Assembly (NCBI GenBank): GCA_964443135.1
Contig: CAYUBQ010000074.1
Coordinates: forward strand, 1-19,997
Reading direction: 5' to 3'
From: JAIPEI01 sp964443135
Lineage (GTDB): Bacteria > Desulfobacterota > DSM-4660 > Desulfatiglandales > HGW-15
Length of the DNA stretch: 19,997 bases
Under the pieces are notes generated by a model that worked only from the letters and a program-made list of their open reading frames with translations, searched no databases and was not told the origin of the DNA. Shown here one piece after another: positions 7,963 through 15,959 of this stretch (within the stretch, counting starts at the first letter, position 1; each line of letters opens with the position of its first letter). A program made the translations under genes and the position numbers.

Positions 7963-9216
7963 TCAGCCGAGCTTGGGGACCGGGAAGATCGGTTCGGCCT
8001 GGGCGTACTTCTTGGGCCAGACCACCTTGATCTCGCCGTCGAGAATCTGCATCATGGCCGCGGACGCATTCTTGTTCTGTCCGTTTTCATCAAACACGAT
8101 GGGGCCTTGAGGCAGAATGTGCTCGGTGATGTTGGTGGCGGCCAAGGCATCCCTGAGGGCCGCTCGGTCCGTGGTTCCGGCTCGCTCGAGCGCGTCCGCG
8201 ATGACGTAGGGGGCCACATAGGCGAAGACGGTCGAGGCCCCCATTTCCCGGCCGTACACCTCCTTGTAGTGTGCCAGGGCCTGCTGGGTCAGCTTGCTCA
8301 AAGGATTGGCCCGGTAATTTCCATCCAGGACGTGCTCCGTGATCCCGCCCAGCTCTTCAATGAACTTGGGATGGCTGAACGCTCCGTTGCCGCATCCGAC
8401 AATGCCCTGACATTGAAGTCGAACGTCGTGCATGGTCTTGTAGACGCGGACCCCGTCCCCGAAGTATCCCGTGTCCATCACAATATCCGCACCGGCCGCC
8501 TTGATCTTGGCCACCTCTGTGGTCACATCCGCGGATTTCGGGCTGTAGGGCACATCCAGGACGACCTCGAGACCGTACTCGGGCGCGAAGTCTATGACAT
8601 GTCCCGAAAGCGATGTCCCGAATGCCGTGTCGTCGTGAAGGTAGGCAATGGTCTTGGCTCCGCTGTTACTGGCCTTGATGATCTCGGAGAGGTACTCGAC
8701 CGTGTCCCGGGACATCTGACGGGCGTTGGGCTGCACGCGGAAGGTGTAGTCGAAACCCCGATCCGTGACCTTGTCGTCCACGGCCACAGAGACCACGAAA
8801 GGGATCTTGAACTTTTCCGCAATCTGGGTGGCAACCAATGTAACCGACGACTGGTAGCAGCCGGTCAGGGCCACCGCACCGGCCTTGTAAAGACGCTCGA
8901 CCTCCCGGATGGCCACCTGGGGCTTCCCCTCGGAGTCTCCGGTCAGCACCTTGAGCTTGGCCCCTCCCATGGACTTGATGCCGCCGGCCGCGTTGATCTC
9001 CTCCACGGCCAGCTTGAGCCCGTTGGCGAGCTCCTGACCGTCAAAGGCCAGGAAGCCCGAAAGGGGGTGGATGTGGCCGATGGGGATCTCTTTGGGCTGG
9101 GCCCGCAGGATGGCCGGAAAACCCAGCCCCCCGGCCGCAGCCGCACCTCCCGCAACGGCCACCGTTTTCAAGAACTCCCTCCGCGTTTGCCCGGTCTTCT
9201 TGGTCACGTCGCTCAT
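7963..9216 (-). CDS. livK: Tat-exported Liv-type substrate-binding protein (LivK-like)
   Basis: A 417-aa periplasmic-binding-fold type I protein. The N-terminus has a textbook Tat signal, TRREFLK (residues 11-17), an Ala/Gly-rich hydrophobic stretch (18-33) and a likely cleavage near ILRAQ (36-40). The mature part begins KEIPIGHIHPLSGFLAFDGQEL, the usual start of the branched-chain amino acid/amide binding fold. ATG at 9216 is chosen because AGGAGGG lies 5 nt upstream; the in-frame GTG at 9237 would place that ribosome site inside the gene. It captures the substrate for LivHMGF. Tat export of this class is known in several proteobacterial systems. Ligand identity cannot be read from the sequence, though the neighbours suggest an organic acid or cyclic amide. 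Confidence 0.92.
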   Translation of the reverse strand: MSDVTKKTGQTRREFLKTVAVAGGAAAAGGLGFPAILRAQPKEIPIGHIHPLSGFLAFDGQELANGLKLAVEEINAAGGIKSMGGAKLKVLTGDSEGKPQVAIREVERLYKAGAVALTGCYQSSVTLVATQIAEKFKIPFVVSVAVDDKVTDRGFDYTFRVQPNARQMSRDTVEYLSEIIKASNSGAKTIAYLHDDTAFGTSLSGHVIDFAPEYGLEVVLDVPYSPKSADVTTEVAKIKAAGADIVMDTGYFGDGVRVYKTMHDVRLQCQGIVGCGNGAFSHPKFIEELGGITEHVLDGNYRANPLSKLTQQALAHYKEVYGREMGASTVFAYVAPYVIADALERAGTTDRAALRDALAATNITEHILPQGPIVFDENGQNKNASAAMMQILDGEIKVVWPKKYAQAEPIFPVPKLG

Positions 9217-9261
9217 GGTTGCCCTCCTCTGGTTCACCTGAAAGATAAGGGTTAATCGGAC

Positions 9262-9286
9262 AGACCTCCGGTCCTCCGGACGGTCT
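9262..9286 (-). other. Hairpin between the FAD oxidoreductase gene and livK
   Basis: AGACCTCCGG (9262-9271) pairs with CCGGA-GGTCT (9276-9286, one bulged C at 9281) around the loop TCCT, giving a 10-bp stem. It lies in the 78-nt gap upstream of livK on the transcribed strand, without a T-run. With the hairpin after livK it brackets the livK message, consistent with processing or stabilisation of a livK transcript. Confidence 0.45.
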
Positions 9287-9294
9287 CGGATCGA

Positions 9295-10722
9295 CTACCG
9301 ACTCGAGGACGCGATCTTCCCGGCATGCATCCCGGCCAGTCGCCCCAGGGTCAGGGCGGCCAGAAGGCCGTTCGCCGAAAGATACCCGGAGCCCCCGTTG
9401 CCGGAAAACCCGGCCGCGGTTCCGCCTCCCGCATACAGGTTGGGAATCACCCCACCGCCCTTGTGCATCACCCGGCCGTACCCGTCCACCCTGAGGCCGC
9501 CCTGGGTGTGAAAAAGCGCTCCGGTGACCTTCACGCCGTAGAGGGGCGGAACCAGGGGCTGTCGGACGTCGGTCCTCCCCATGGCGTCCGCGGCGTCTTC
9601 CCTTGCGGCCTGCTGGAAGTCCTCGTGCGTCACGGCCAACGTGCCGGGATCGAGACTGAACGCAGCCGCGAGATCCTGGATCGTATTCCCCCGCTTGACG
9701 GCCCCCATCTCGATGCACTTCTGGAAGTCCTCGTACGGCTCCACGGCCCGGTGGATCCGCTCGTCGAACAGCTCGACCGCCACGCCCCCGGGCTGGGCCA
9801 GGACGTCCAGGGCGTGCTCGGAGTAGCCGTGGTCCTCGTTGACGAAGCGCTTGGCCAGCGTGTTCACCTGGTAACCTCCCAGGCTGATGACGGCCCACGT
9901 CAACAGGGTCCCGTGGGGATGGGCAACCGATCCGTGGGACTGATAGGAGGACATGTGCGCCAGCTCGGCCCCCAGGGCCCGACCCCAAAGGATGCCTTCG
10001 CCTGTGTTGCCTTCGTGTCCGAAGTAGTAGGCACCGGCCATTTCGGGGATGTAATCGGCCACCATCTCCTCGTTGGCCCCGAAGCCGTTCAGGGCCAAAA
10101 CCGTCTTTCCGGCCCGGGCCCGGTTCAGCCCGACGCCTTCAATGTCCACCTCCGCCCCCAGGACCGCACGGTCCGACTCCCGAACGATCAGCCGCTTGGC
10201 CGGGGCACCGTACGCGATGTCGATCCGGTCGTACCGGGCGGCCGCTGCAAGCAGGTCGTTGACCAGGAAGGTGCCCTTGGTGTTCCCCGGGGCGTGGATG
10301 CGGTGGCGGGAGTGTCCGGGGTAGAGGAAGTCCGTCACCAGGTGAAGTTGAATGCCCAGGTCGTCCGTCAGCCAGTCCACCATGCGGCCGGACGCCTCTG
10401 CCACCCGCCGGGTCAGCTCCGGATCGCTCTCGTGATGGTTCTTGGCGAGAATGTCCTCGGCCATCCTCTCCGGGGAGTCCTCCACGCCCGTCTCCTGCTG
10501 GAGCCGGGTGCCCGCCGCCGGGATCATGCCCTGGCTCAGCGAGGTGTTCCCGCCGGCCCGCTCTTCCTTTTCCACCACGAGCACGCCCGCGCCTGCCTGT
10601 GCTGCGGAGAGGGCCGCGGTCAGGCCACAGCCTCCGCACCCGACGACCAGCACGTCCACCTCGACGTCCCAGTCCAGCTCTCCGGGCTCGGAAACCGTCA
10701 CCAGCAGATCGTCCGCTTCCAT
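9295..10722 (-). CDS. FAD-dependent oxidoreductase of the fumarate reductase/3-ketosteroid dehydrogenase type
   Basis: A soluble flavoprotein of 475 aa in the FrdA/FAD_binding_2 family. The dinucleotide site is VDVLVVGCGGCGLTAA (23-38), then VVEKEERAGGNTSLSQG (49-65). The family's KRFVNE block is at 291-296, HTQGGL at 405-410, and the C-terminal FAD loop LYAGGGTAAGFSGNGGSGYLSANG at 429-452. There is no signal peptide, heme motif or Fe-S partner gene, so the electron partner is unknown. Such enzymes reduce or introduce a C=C bond next to a carbonyl or carboxylate. ATG at 10722 is chosen because GGAGGGG lies 6 nt upstream; the longer frame to 10935 runs through the preceding gene. It follows the EthD-like gene with a 19-nt gap. 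The role may be saturation or desaturation of a ring-opened acid. Confidence 0.85.
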   Translation of the reverse strand: MEADDLLVTVSEPGELDWDVEVDVLVVGCGGCGLTAALSAAQAGAGVLVVEKEERAGGNTSLSQGMIPAAGTRLQQETGVEDSPERMAEDILAKNHHESDPELTRRVAEASGRMVDWLTDDLGIQLHLVTDFLYPGHSRHRIHAPGNTKGTFLVNDLLAAAARYDRIDIAYGAPAKRLIVRESDRAVLGAEVDIEGVGLNRARAGKTVLALNGFGANEEMVADYIPEMAGAYYFGHEGNTGEGILWGRALGAELAHMSSYQSHGSVAHPHGTLLTWAVISLGGYQVNTLAKRFVNEDHGYSEHALDVLAQPGGVAVELFDERIHRAVEPYEDFQKCIEMGAVKRGNTIQDLAAAFSLDPGTLAVTHEDFQQAAREDAADAMGRTDVRQPLVPPLYGVKVTGALFHTQGGLRVDGYGRVMHKGGGVIPNLYAGGGTAAGFSGNGGSGYLSANGLLAALTLGRLAGMHAGKIASSSR

Positions 10723-10741
10723 ATTCAGCCCCTCCATCCGT

Positions 10742-11083
10742 TCATGAGGCGTTTGATTCGTCGCCCACCGGGATCTCCTCGCTCTCGCAGACCAGGTAGA
10801 ACCGGAAGGCGGTCTTTCCCTCGGGACTCCTATCCGGGGCCACGGGATGTTGACGCCGCCACTCCCGGGCCCGCTCGAAGGCTTCCCAGCTGTCATAGTG
10901 CAGCTCGGCGATCCGGTAGAAGCACTGGCCTTCACGCACCACGTCCTTGACCGTGTTCAGGACGACCCGCCTCAGTCCCGGGATTTGCTCGAGATCGGGC
11001 AGGTGCACCTCCCTCAGCCATCGGTCGTACTCCTCTTCAGTGAGGTGGGGCTCGATGTCGTAGCCCAGAATGGCCTTGATCAT
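10742..11083 (-). CDS. EthD-like dimeric alpha/beta-barrel small protein
   Basis: A 113-aa protein whose first half, EEEYDRWLREVHLPDLEQIPGLRRV (17-41), matches the EthD / dimeric ferredoxin-fold pattern, including the conserved His (H27) and the IPGLRR turn. A second part, CFYRIAELHYDSWEAFERA (54-72), is the matching beta-alpha unit. EthD proteins accompany oxygenases, hydrolases and other degradation enzymes, and some homologues act as isomerases or lactone-processing enzymes. Here it sits just before the FAD oxidoreductase (19 nt), so the pair likely works together. Ribosome site GGAG lies 6 nt before the ATG. The precise role is unknown. Confidence 0.75.
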   Translation of the reverse strand: MIKAILGYDIEPHLTEEEYDRWLREVHLPDLEQIPGLRRVVLNTVKDVVREGQCFYRIAELHYDSWEAFERAREWRRQHPVAPDRSPEGKTAFRFYLVCESEEIPVGDESNAS

Positions 11084-11123
11084 GAAGATCTCCCTGTGGA
11101 CGGCGTGTTGCCGCCTGGGTTTT

Positions 11124-11139
11124 CAGGCATGGGTGCCTG
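11124..11139 (-). other. Small hairpin between MmgE/PrpD copy 2 and the EthD-like gene
   Basis: CAGGCA (11124-11129) and TGCCTG (11134-11139) form a 6-bp stem with a 4-nt loop in a 67-nt gap. The gap also carries three short CCTGGG repeats. There is no T-tract; it may be only a weak intercistronic structure. Confidence 0.3.
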
Positions 11140-11150
11140 GGCCCTGGGAG

Positions 11151-12512
11151 TCATCCTGCGACCTCCAGCGGCTCCATGAAGACCGCCAGCTCGTGCCGGT
11201 CGAGCTCGCCGATGGTCCGAGCGAGTATCCTGGCCTCTTCCGGCGACAGCGCCAGCTCGGCGTTCTTCTGAAACTTGGATTGAATCTCATCCCAGGAGGC
11301 CGGGTTCTCCGGCTCGCCCTTGGCCAAATCGACCTCTGCGGAAAACGTCTCACCGGCCGCGTTGATCGTGACCGTGGCCCCCCGTTTTCCCGGGTAAAGC
11401 CTCTCCCAGCGATCCGAAGGGACCAGCCGCACTTTTTCAGCCAGGGCGATCATACCCGGCTCGGCCACCACCTCCTCGGTGTAACGCTCCGCGGCGGCGT
11501 CCCGGAACCGGAGCCCCAGCGCCAGGGTGAAGGGAATGGAAAAGCGCGCGGCCGAGGCCGTTCCGGGCGCCTGGATCCCGGCCAGCCGGATGGCGGCCGG
11601 GTAGGTCTCCACCGCGATCTCATCAATGGATTCGAGATCCCCCTCGGCCGGCCATGCCTCGAGCAGGGCGTCCAGCGCCGCATGTGCGTGGCGGCAGGCC
11701 GCGTAGAGCTTGAGGTAGGTATTGTCGATCTCGAAGACCGCACCCAATCCCTTCACGGCGTCTTCGGTATCGACCTTGTCGGTGAAGGCCTGAAAGAACC
11801 CGTCTTCGCCTTCGAAGATCCTGGAAGGCCCCTTGGCGCTTCGCCCGGCCAGCGCAGCTGCGTAGAGTCCGGACTGGGCCGCTTTGGCCGGATTGAGGGG
11901 CTTGACCCGGGCGCCTTCCACGTCGTGATTCACCTGCAGGATACCCGAGGCCTGGAGGCCGGCCAGCCCGAGGGCGCCGGCCGTCTCCTCGCAGTCGAGC
12001 CCCATGATCCGGGCCGCGGCGGCCGCCGCGCCGAAGACGCCGGTGATGCCCGTGGCGTGAAACCCCCGGTTGAGGCTGGACGGATTGATGGCCCGGCCGA
12101 TGCGGATCATCACCTCGTACCCGGCGACAATCCCGGCGAGGAGATCCGGGGTGGATGCGCCGGCGGCTTGGGCGGAGGCCATGGCCGCCGGAATGACGAC
12201 CACCCCCGGGTGCAGGGCGGCGTAGCGGTGCCCGTCGTCCATGTCGAGGGCGTGGGCGCAAACCGCGTTGGCCAGGGCGGCGTTCGTCGCAGGCAGCCGC
12301 TCCGGTGCGCCGATGGCCGTGGCCTCGGGCTTTCCACCCTGCTCGGCCAGGTAACCCACGAAGATCTTGGGAAAGCGCATGAGCTCGTACCCGGCCAGGG
12401 CCACACCGACCAGGTCCAGCACCAGCTTCTTGGTCTGGACCCGGGTCGCCTCGGGAAGCCCATCGTACTCCAGGCCCGAGACAAAGTCGGCATACACCCC
12501 GGACAAGGTCAT
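11151..12512 (-). CDS. MmgE/PrpD family protein, copy 2
   Basis: A 453-aa MmgE/PrpD protein with the usual opening (LPEATRVQTKKLVLDLVGVALAGYE, about residues 19-43). Of the three copies it keeps the most typical catalytic set: H101 in ALHPGVVVIPAA, H152 in RGFHATGITGVFGAAAAAA and K204 in ARVKPLNPAKAAQSG. By analogy with cis-aconitate decarboxylase and 2-methylcitrate dehydratase, it should act on a branched or unsaturated di- or tricarboxylate by dehydration, hydration, isomerisation or decarboxylation. Its ATG overlaps the stop of the CitE-like lyase gene (ATGA, 12509-12512), so translation is coupled to the lyase. This suggests that the two enzymes act in consecutive steps. Confidence 0.88.
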   Translation of the reverse strand: MTLSGVYADFVSGLEYDGLPEATRVQTKKLVLDLVGVALAGYELMRFPKIFVGYLAEQGGKPEATAIGAPERLPATNAALANAVCAHALDMDDGHRYAALHPGVVVIPAAMASAQAAGASTPDLLAGIVAGYEVMIRIGRAINPSSLNRGFHATGITGVFGAAAAAARIMGLDCEETAGALGLAGLQASGILQVNHDVEGARVKPLNPAKAAQSGLYAAALAGRSAKGPSRIFEGEDGFFQAFTDKVDTEDAVKGLGAVFEIDNTYLKLYAACRHAHAALDALLEAWPAEGDLESIDEIAVETYPAAIRLAGIQAPGTASAARFSIPFTLALGLRFRDAAAERYTEEVVAEPGMIALAEKVRLVPSDRWERLYPGKRGATVTINAAGETFSAEVDLAKGEPENPASWDEIQSKFQKNAELALSPEEARILARTIGELDRHELAVFMEPLEVAG

Positions 12513-13438
12513 GAAGCGCCTCCTGCCCCGCCGGCCTCGTCCTTGGCCGCAACGGCATCGGCCAGGGCCAGCAGGGCGCGGGCCCGCTTCGCCGAGCTGA
12601 AGTCGATCATCTTGCCGCCGAGCGAGGTGGCACCCAGGCCCTTGGCCTGCGCCTCGTCGAAGGCCTCCACCACCCGGCGGGCGAACTCGAGCTCGTCCGC
12701 GGCCGGGCTGAAGGCCCGGTTGATCGGACCCACGTGGCGGGGATGGGTGGCCTGCTTTCCGGAGAACCCCAGCAGCCTCACGGTTTCCGACTCCCGTGAA
12801 AGGCCTTTCAGGTCGATGACCAGGCCGAAGTAAGGGGAGTCCACGGCGGCCACGCCGGCGGCCCGCGCAGCCACGGCGATGGAAGATCGGGCGTGGAGCA
12901 CCATGGGAAAGTACTCCTCCGGCGTCAACTTGGTCACCCCCATGCCGGCCCCCATCTCCCGGGAGAAGTCTCCGGCGCCGAAGGCCACCGCCCGCAGCCG
13001 GGGGGAAGCCGCCACGATCTCCTGCACGCGCACCACGGCGCCCGGGGTCTCCAGCAGCGCCGCCAGGGACACGGATCCCGGCTCGATCCCGCGTTCCCCC
13101 TCGAGACGCTGGATCACTCCCTCCACGTGGGCCAGGTCCCCGGCCGAGTCGGTCTTGGCCAGCATGACACCGTCCAGGTGAGAGGTGACGACGTACTCCA
13201 GGTCGGTCTCCGTCAAGCCGGTCTCCAAGGCGTTCACCCGGACCCAGGCCTCGAGCCCGGCCTGCTCGAGCAGGGGAAGCGCATCCCGGGCGAACACGCG
13301 CCCCGTCTCCTTCTCCGCGATGGGACAGGCGTCCTCCAGGTCCAGGATCACGGCATCCGCCCCTTCGCTCAGGGCGTTGTTGATCATCCGCCAGCTGTTG
13401 GCCGGAACGTACAGCATCGAACGCAGGATGTCCGGCAT
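12509..13438 (-). CDS. HpcH/HpaI-CitE family CoA-ester lyase (malyl/citramalyl-CoA lyase-like)
   Basis: A 309-aa TIM-barrel protein of the citrate lyase beta / malyl-CoA lyase family. Family landmarks are LYVPANSWRM (9-18), ADAVILDLEDA (27-37), VRVN with R67, LLETPGA with the metal ligand E130, FGAGDF with D157, and GFSGKQATHPRHVGPIN (224-240). Such enzymes split (or form) a 2-hydroxyacyl-CoA such as malyl-, citramalyl- or citryl-CoA into an acyl-CoA and a 2-oxo acid. There is no acyl-carrier subunit nearby, so it is not part of a citrate lyase complex. ATG at 13438 follows GGGGAGGTG and lies one base after the sucD-like stop. The adjacent CoA ligase would supply the thioester substrate. Confidence 0.88.
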   Translation of the reverse strand: MPDILRSMLYVPANSWRMINNALSEGADAVILDLEDACPIAEKETGRVFARDALPLLEQAGLEAWVRVNALETGLTETDLEYVVTSHLDGVMLAKTDSAGDLAHVEGVIQRLEGERGIEPGSVSLAALLETPGAVVRVQEIVAASPRLRAVAFGAGDFSREMGAGMGVTKLTPEEYFPMVLHARSSIAVAARAAGVAAVDSPYFGLVIDLKGLSRESETVRLLGFSGKQATHPRHVGPINRAFSPAADELEFARRVVEAFDEAQAKGLGATSLGGKMIDFSSAKRARALLALADAVAAKDEAGGAGGAS

Positions 13439-13439
13439 G

Positions 13440-14363
13440 TTACACCTCCCCTCCGGCCGCTCGGCCGAATATCTCCTGAAGCTTGCCGCCCAGGTCGTCC
13501 GGGCGATCGACCACGTGGGCGCCCACGCTCTTGAGCGCCTCGATCTTGCCTTCGGCCGAACCTTTGCCGCCCTCGACAATGGCGCTGGCATGGGAGAACC
13601 GGAGACCGTGGGGCATCCCCTTCCCGGCGATGTACGCGATCAGGGGCTTGGTGTAGGCCCCTTCCCGGATGATCTCGGTGGCCTCCTCCTCCATGACCGT
13701 GCCGATCTCTCCGAAGTAGACCACGCCGTCGGTCTCCTCGTCCTTCTCGAACAGGGGGAGGACCTCGGCGAGCGTCAACCCCAGCACCGGCTCCGAGCCC
13801 AGATGCACCGCGGTGGAGATCCCGAACCCGGCCTGACACACCACCCAGGAAAGGGTGGTGGTCTGCCCGCCGCTGCGCGAGACCACACCGAGGCGGCCCG
13901 GCTTGAAGGCGATCTGCGGCAGGTCCGACGACCCGACGAAGCCCCCGAGGCCTCCCAGGCTGGCGCGACCCGGCGTGACCAGCCCCGCGGAACCCGGGCC
14001 CAGAAGCTGGATCCCCTTCTTCCGGGCGTGTGCGATGATCTCCAGGGCGTCGTGCAGGGGCACACGCTCGACCCGCATCAGGACGGTGGAGATGCCGGCG
14101 TCAAAGGCCTCGATGACCGCCCCCTTGGCTTGAGGGCCCGGCACCACGGTCACGGCCGCGTCCACCGGACCCACATCGTCCAGCGCCTCGGCGACCGTGT
14201 TGTACACCGGCACGCCCCAGACACTCTGGCCGCCTCGACCCGGGGTCACCCCGGCGACCACGTGGGAGCCGACTTCCATCATCCGCCGGGCCACCCCCTG
14301 ACCGAACCGACCGGTGATGCCCTGGATGAGCATTTTCGTGTTTTCGTCGCAAAGTATGGCCAT
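13440..14363 (-). CDS. Succinyl-CoA synthetase alpha-like CoA ligase subunit
   Basis: A 307-aa SucD-like protein. The CoA-binding Rossmann domain has GITGRFGQGVAR (15-26) and the VTPGRGG loop (39-45). The ligase-CoA domain has YFGEIGTVMEEEA (217-229) and the phospho-histidine segment FSHASAIVEGGKGSAEGK, with H258 matching the active His of the family. The usual GPNCPG block reads GPGSAG (122-127). It should form, with the SucC-like protein, an ADP-forming acid-CoA ligase. The neighbouring CoA lyase makes a malate-CoA ligase-type activity on a hydroxy-dicarboxylate more likely than TCA-cycle succinyl-CoA synthetase. It starts 16 nt after the ferredoxin-like gene, with GGAGAC upstream. Confidence 0.85.
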   Translation of the reverse strand: MAILCDENTKMLIQGITGRFGQGVARRMMEVGSHVVAGVTPGRGGQSVWGVPVYNTVAEALDDVGPVDAAVTVVPGPQAKGAVIEAFDAGISTVLMRVERVPLHDALEIIAHARKKGIQLLGPGSAGLVTPGRASLGGLGGFVGSSDLPQIAFKPGRLGVVSRSGGQTTTLSWVVCQAGFGISTAVHLGSEPVLGLTLAEVLPLFEKDEETDGVVYFGEIGTVMEEEATEIIREGAYTKPLIAYIAGKGMPHGLRFSHASAIVEGGKGSAEGKIEALKSVGAHVVDRPDDLGGKLQEIFGRAAGGEV

Positions 14364-14379
14364 GAGGGACGTCTCCGTT

Positions 14380-14673
14380 TCAGTCCATGTGAACGGTGAT
14401 CTGTATGCAGCCCGGTCCGTGAACGCTGCAGTTGTACTCGCAGGACAGGCACTCGTTGTCCAGACGCTTGATCTCTTCGGGATCGGTCACGGCCAAGACC
14501 GGACGGTTGTTTTCGATCTTCAAGATGTTCCGGCCCATGAGGCGGCAGGACTTGACGCAGGCGAAGCCGCAGGCCGGCTCGGAGATGTCCTGGCTTGCAG
14601 GCAGACACCGGCTGTAGTCAATGGCGATGGTGCACTTTCGACTGTCGAAGACCAACTGTTCGCTGGCGGACAT
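14380..14673 (-). CDS. Nine-cysteine ferredoxin-like protein encoded between ligase subunits
   Basis: A 97-aa soluble protein with Cys at 14, 23, 35, 39, 43, 75, 78, 82 and 89. Two sets of four can be drawn: C23-x11-C35-x3-C39-x3-C43 and C75-x2-C78-x3-C82-x6-C89. This is like a double [4Fe-4S] ferredoxin but with altered spacing and no Pro after the last Cys of each set. A conventional CxxCxxCxxxCP is absent, so I assign only ferredoxin-like. Its start lies one base after the SucC-like stop and its stop 16 nt before the SucD-like start, an unusual place for an Fe-S protein. Possible roles are a third subunit of the ligase, an electron carrier for the FAD oxidoreductase, or a zinc-binding accessory protein. 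Confidence 0.75.
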   Translation of the reverse strand: MSASEQLVFDSRKCTIAIDYSRCLPASQDISEPACGFACVKSCRLMGRNILKIENNRPVLAVTDPEEIKRLDNECLSCEYNCSVHGPGCIQITVHMD

Positions 14674-14674
14674 A

Positions 14675-15949
14675 TCACTTCTCCCGGCCGGTCTCGGCCA
14701 TGTATTCCTTGACCAGGGCTTCCACCCGATCGGCTAGGACATCGGTCTGGTAGATGTACTCCCGCCCGTACATCTCGTATCGAAGCGGGAGGCCTTCGAA
14801 GCCCCGCTGGATGATCTCGAACGACTCCTTTTCCTTGTTCCCGGCCAGGAGCATCACCACAGGAAAGCCCGGCCGCTGGACGGCCTCCTCGCGAAAGGCC
14901 TTGACCAGGGCGTGTGCATGGTGCCACATCTCCTGGTTCGCCAGGACCGCGCCCATCAGGACGTAGCCGTCTACGGGCATGGACAGGATGCACTTGATGA
15001 CGCTGTAGACCTTCGAGGCCGGAGGGTCGCCGGAGGTGTCGGCATAGTTGGCGATCTTGAGCCCCCGGGCCACAAACGCGGTCGCGCCGAGCATGGCCCC
15101 CCCGCCCCCGACGCCATGGAAGCCGATCCAGCCCCTGCCCTCGATCTCGGGCGTCATCTGGGAGAAGTAGCCCGTCCCCCGGTAGTCGCCTTCCTCAATC
15201 TGCCAGGCCTTGATCTCGAGTGCCGTGGGAGGGCGCTCCATGTCTCGGGGCACGGTGATCCCGAGCTCCGGGTGGCGGAAAGCGGAGTTGTCGTCAATGG
15301 CGAAGTGGCAGTCCGCGGCCAAAACCCGCCCGTCTTTGGTCGCGATGACCGGGTTCACCTCGAGGCTCCGGGCATCGTTCTCCACGAACGCCCGGTAGAT
15401 CGCAGCGGCAACCCGGGCGGTTTCCTCGATCACGGCCTCGGAAGGCGGACCGCCGTCGAAGGCCACGCTCCGAATCATCTCCTCGGCCGCCTCCGCCGAG
15501 ACGCCTTCCAGGTAATCCACCTCCAGGCGGGCGATGCGCTCCGGATTCCGCGCGGAAACCTCCTCCACCGAGGATCCGCCCTCCGAGGAAAACAGCAGGA
15601 TCGGACCCTTGACGTGATAGGAGTTGGAGACCACCACCCCCACAAAAAACTCCCGGTCGACATCGAGCTGCTCCTCCACCAGGACCCGGCTCACCTCGAG
15701 ACCCTTGATCCGGGCGCCCAGCATCTCCCCGGCCGCCCGACCGGCCTCCTCGGGTGTGTCCACGAAACGGATCCCTCCGGCGGCGTACCGCCCCGTGGCC
15801 CAGACCTGGGCCTTGACCAGCACCGGCTTGCCGATCTCCCGGGCGATGGACTCGGCTTCTCCAGCCTCCTCCGCCGCCTTGCCTGCCGGTGTGTCGACAC
15901 CGGACCGGTTCAATATCTCTTTCCCCAGATACTCGTATATGCGGGCCAT
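14675..15949 (-). CDS. Succinyl-CoA synthetase beta-like (ATP-grasp) CoA ligase subunit
   Basis: A 424-aa SucC-like protein, longer than the roughly 390 aa of typical SucC. The ATP-grasp domain starts RIYEYLGKEIL (3-13) and has the nucleotide Lys in PVLVKAQVWATGR (K46). It also has the metal-binding block SLEVNPVIATKDGRVLAADCHFAIDDNSAFRH (about 195-226). The C-terminal ligase domain diverges: WIGFHGVGGGGAML replaces the usual IGCMVNGAGLAM, and the normal NIFGGI power-helix motif reads YVLMGAVLANQEM (329-341). It should be the ATP-binding half of a CoA ligase with the SucD-like subunit. The stop of the preceding gene is built into its ribosome site (TAGGAGCG), so translation is tightly coupled. 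Confidence 0.83.
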   Translation of the reverse strand: MARIYEYLGKEILNRSGVDTPAGKAAEEAGEAESIAREIGKPVLVKAQVWATGRYAAGGIRFVDTPEEAGRAAGEMLGARIKGLEVSRVLVEEQLDVDREFFVGVVVSNSYHVKGPILLFSSEGGSSVEEVSARNPERIARLEVDYLEGVSAEAAEEMIRSVAFDGGPPSEAVIEETARVAAAIYRAFVENDARSLEVNPVIATKDGRVLAADCHFAIDDNSAFRHPELGITVPRDMERPPTALEIKAWQIEEGDYRGTGYFSQMTPEIEGRGWIGFHGVGGGGAMLGATAFVARGLKIANYADTSGDPPASKVYSVIKCILSMPVDGYVLMGAVLANQEMWHHAHALVKAFREEAVQRPGFPVVMLLAGNKEKESFEIIQRGFEGLPLRYEMYGREYIYQTDVLADRVEALVKEYMAETGREK

Positions 15950-15959
15950 ACTCGCGCTC

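Noticed and set aside
7870..9255. A 461-codon plus-strand frame
   Set aside because: It is antisense to livK, which has a Tat signal and a binding-protein fold signature.
10723..10935. Longer start for the FAD oxidoreductase
   Set aside because: The added residues are read inside the EthD-like gene in another frame and look non-coding; GGAGGGG is well placed for the ATG at 10722.
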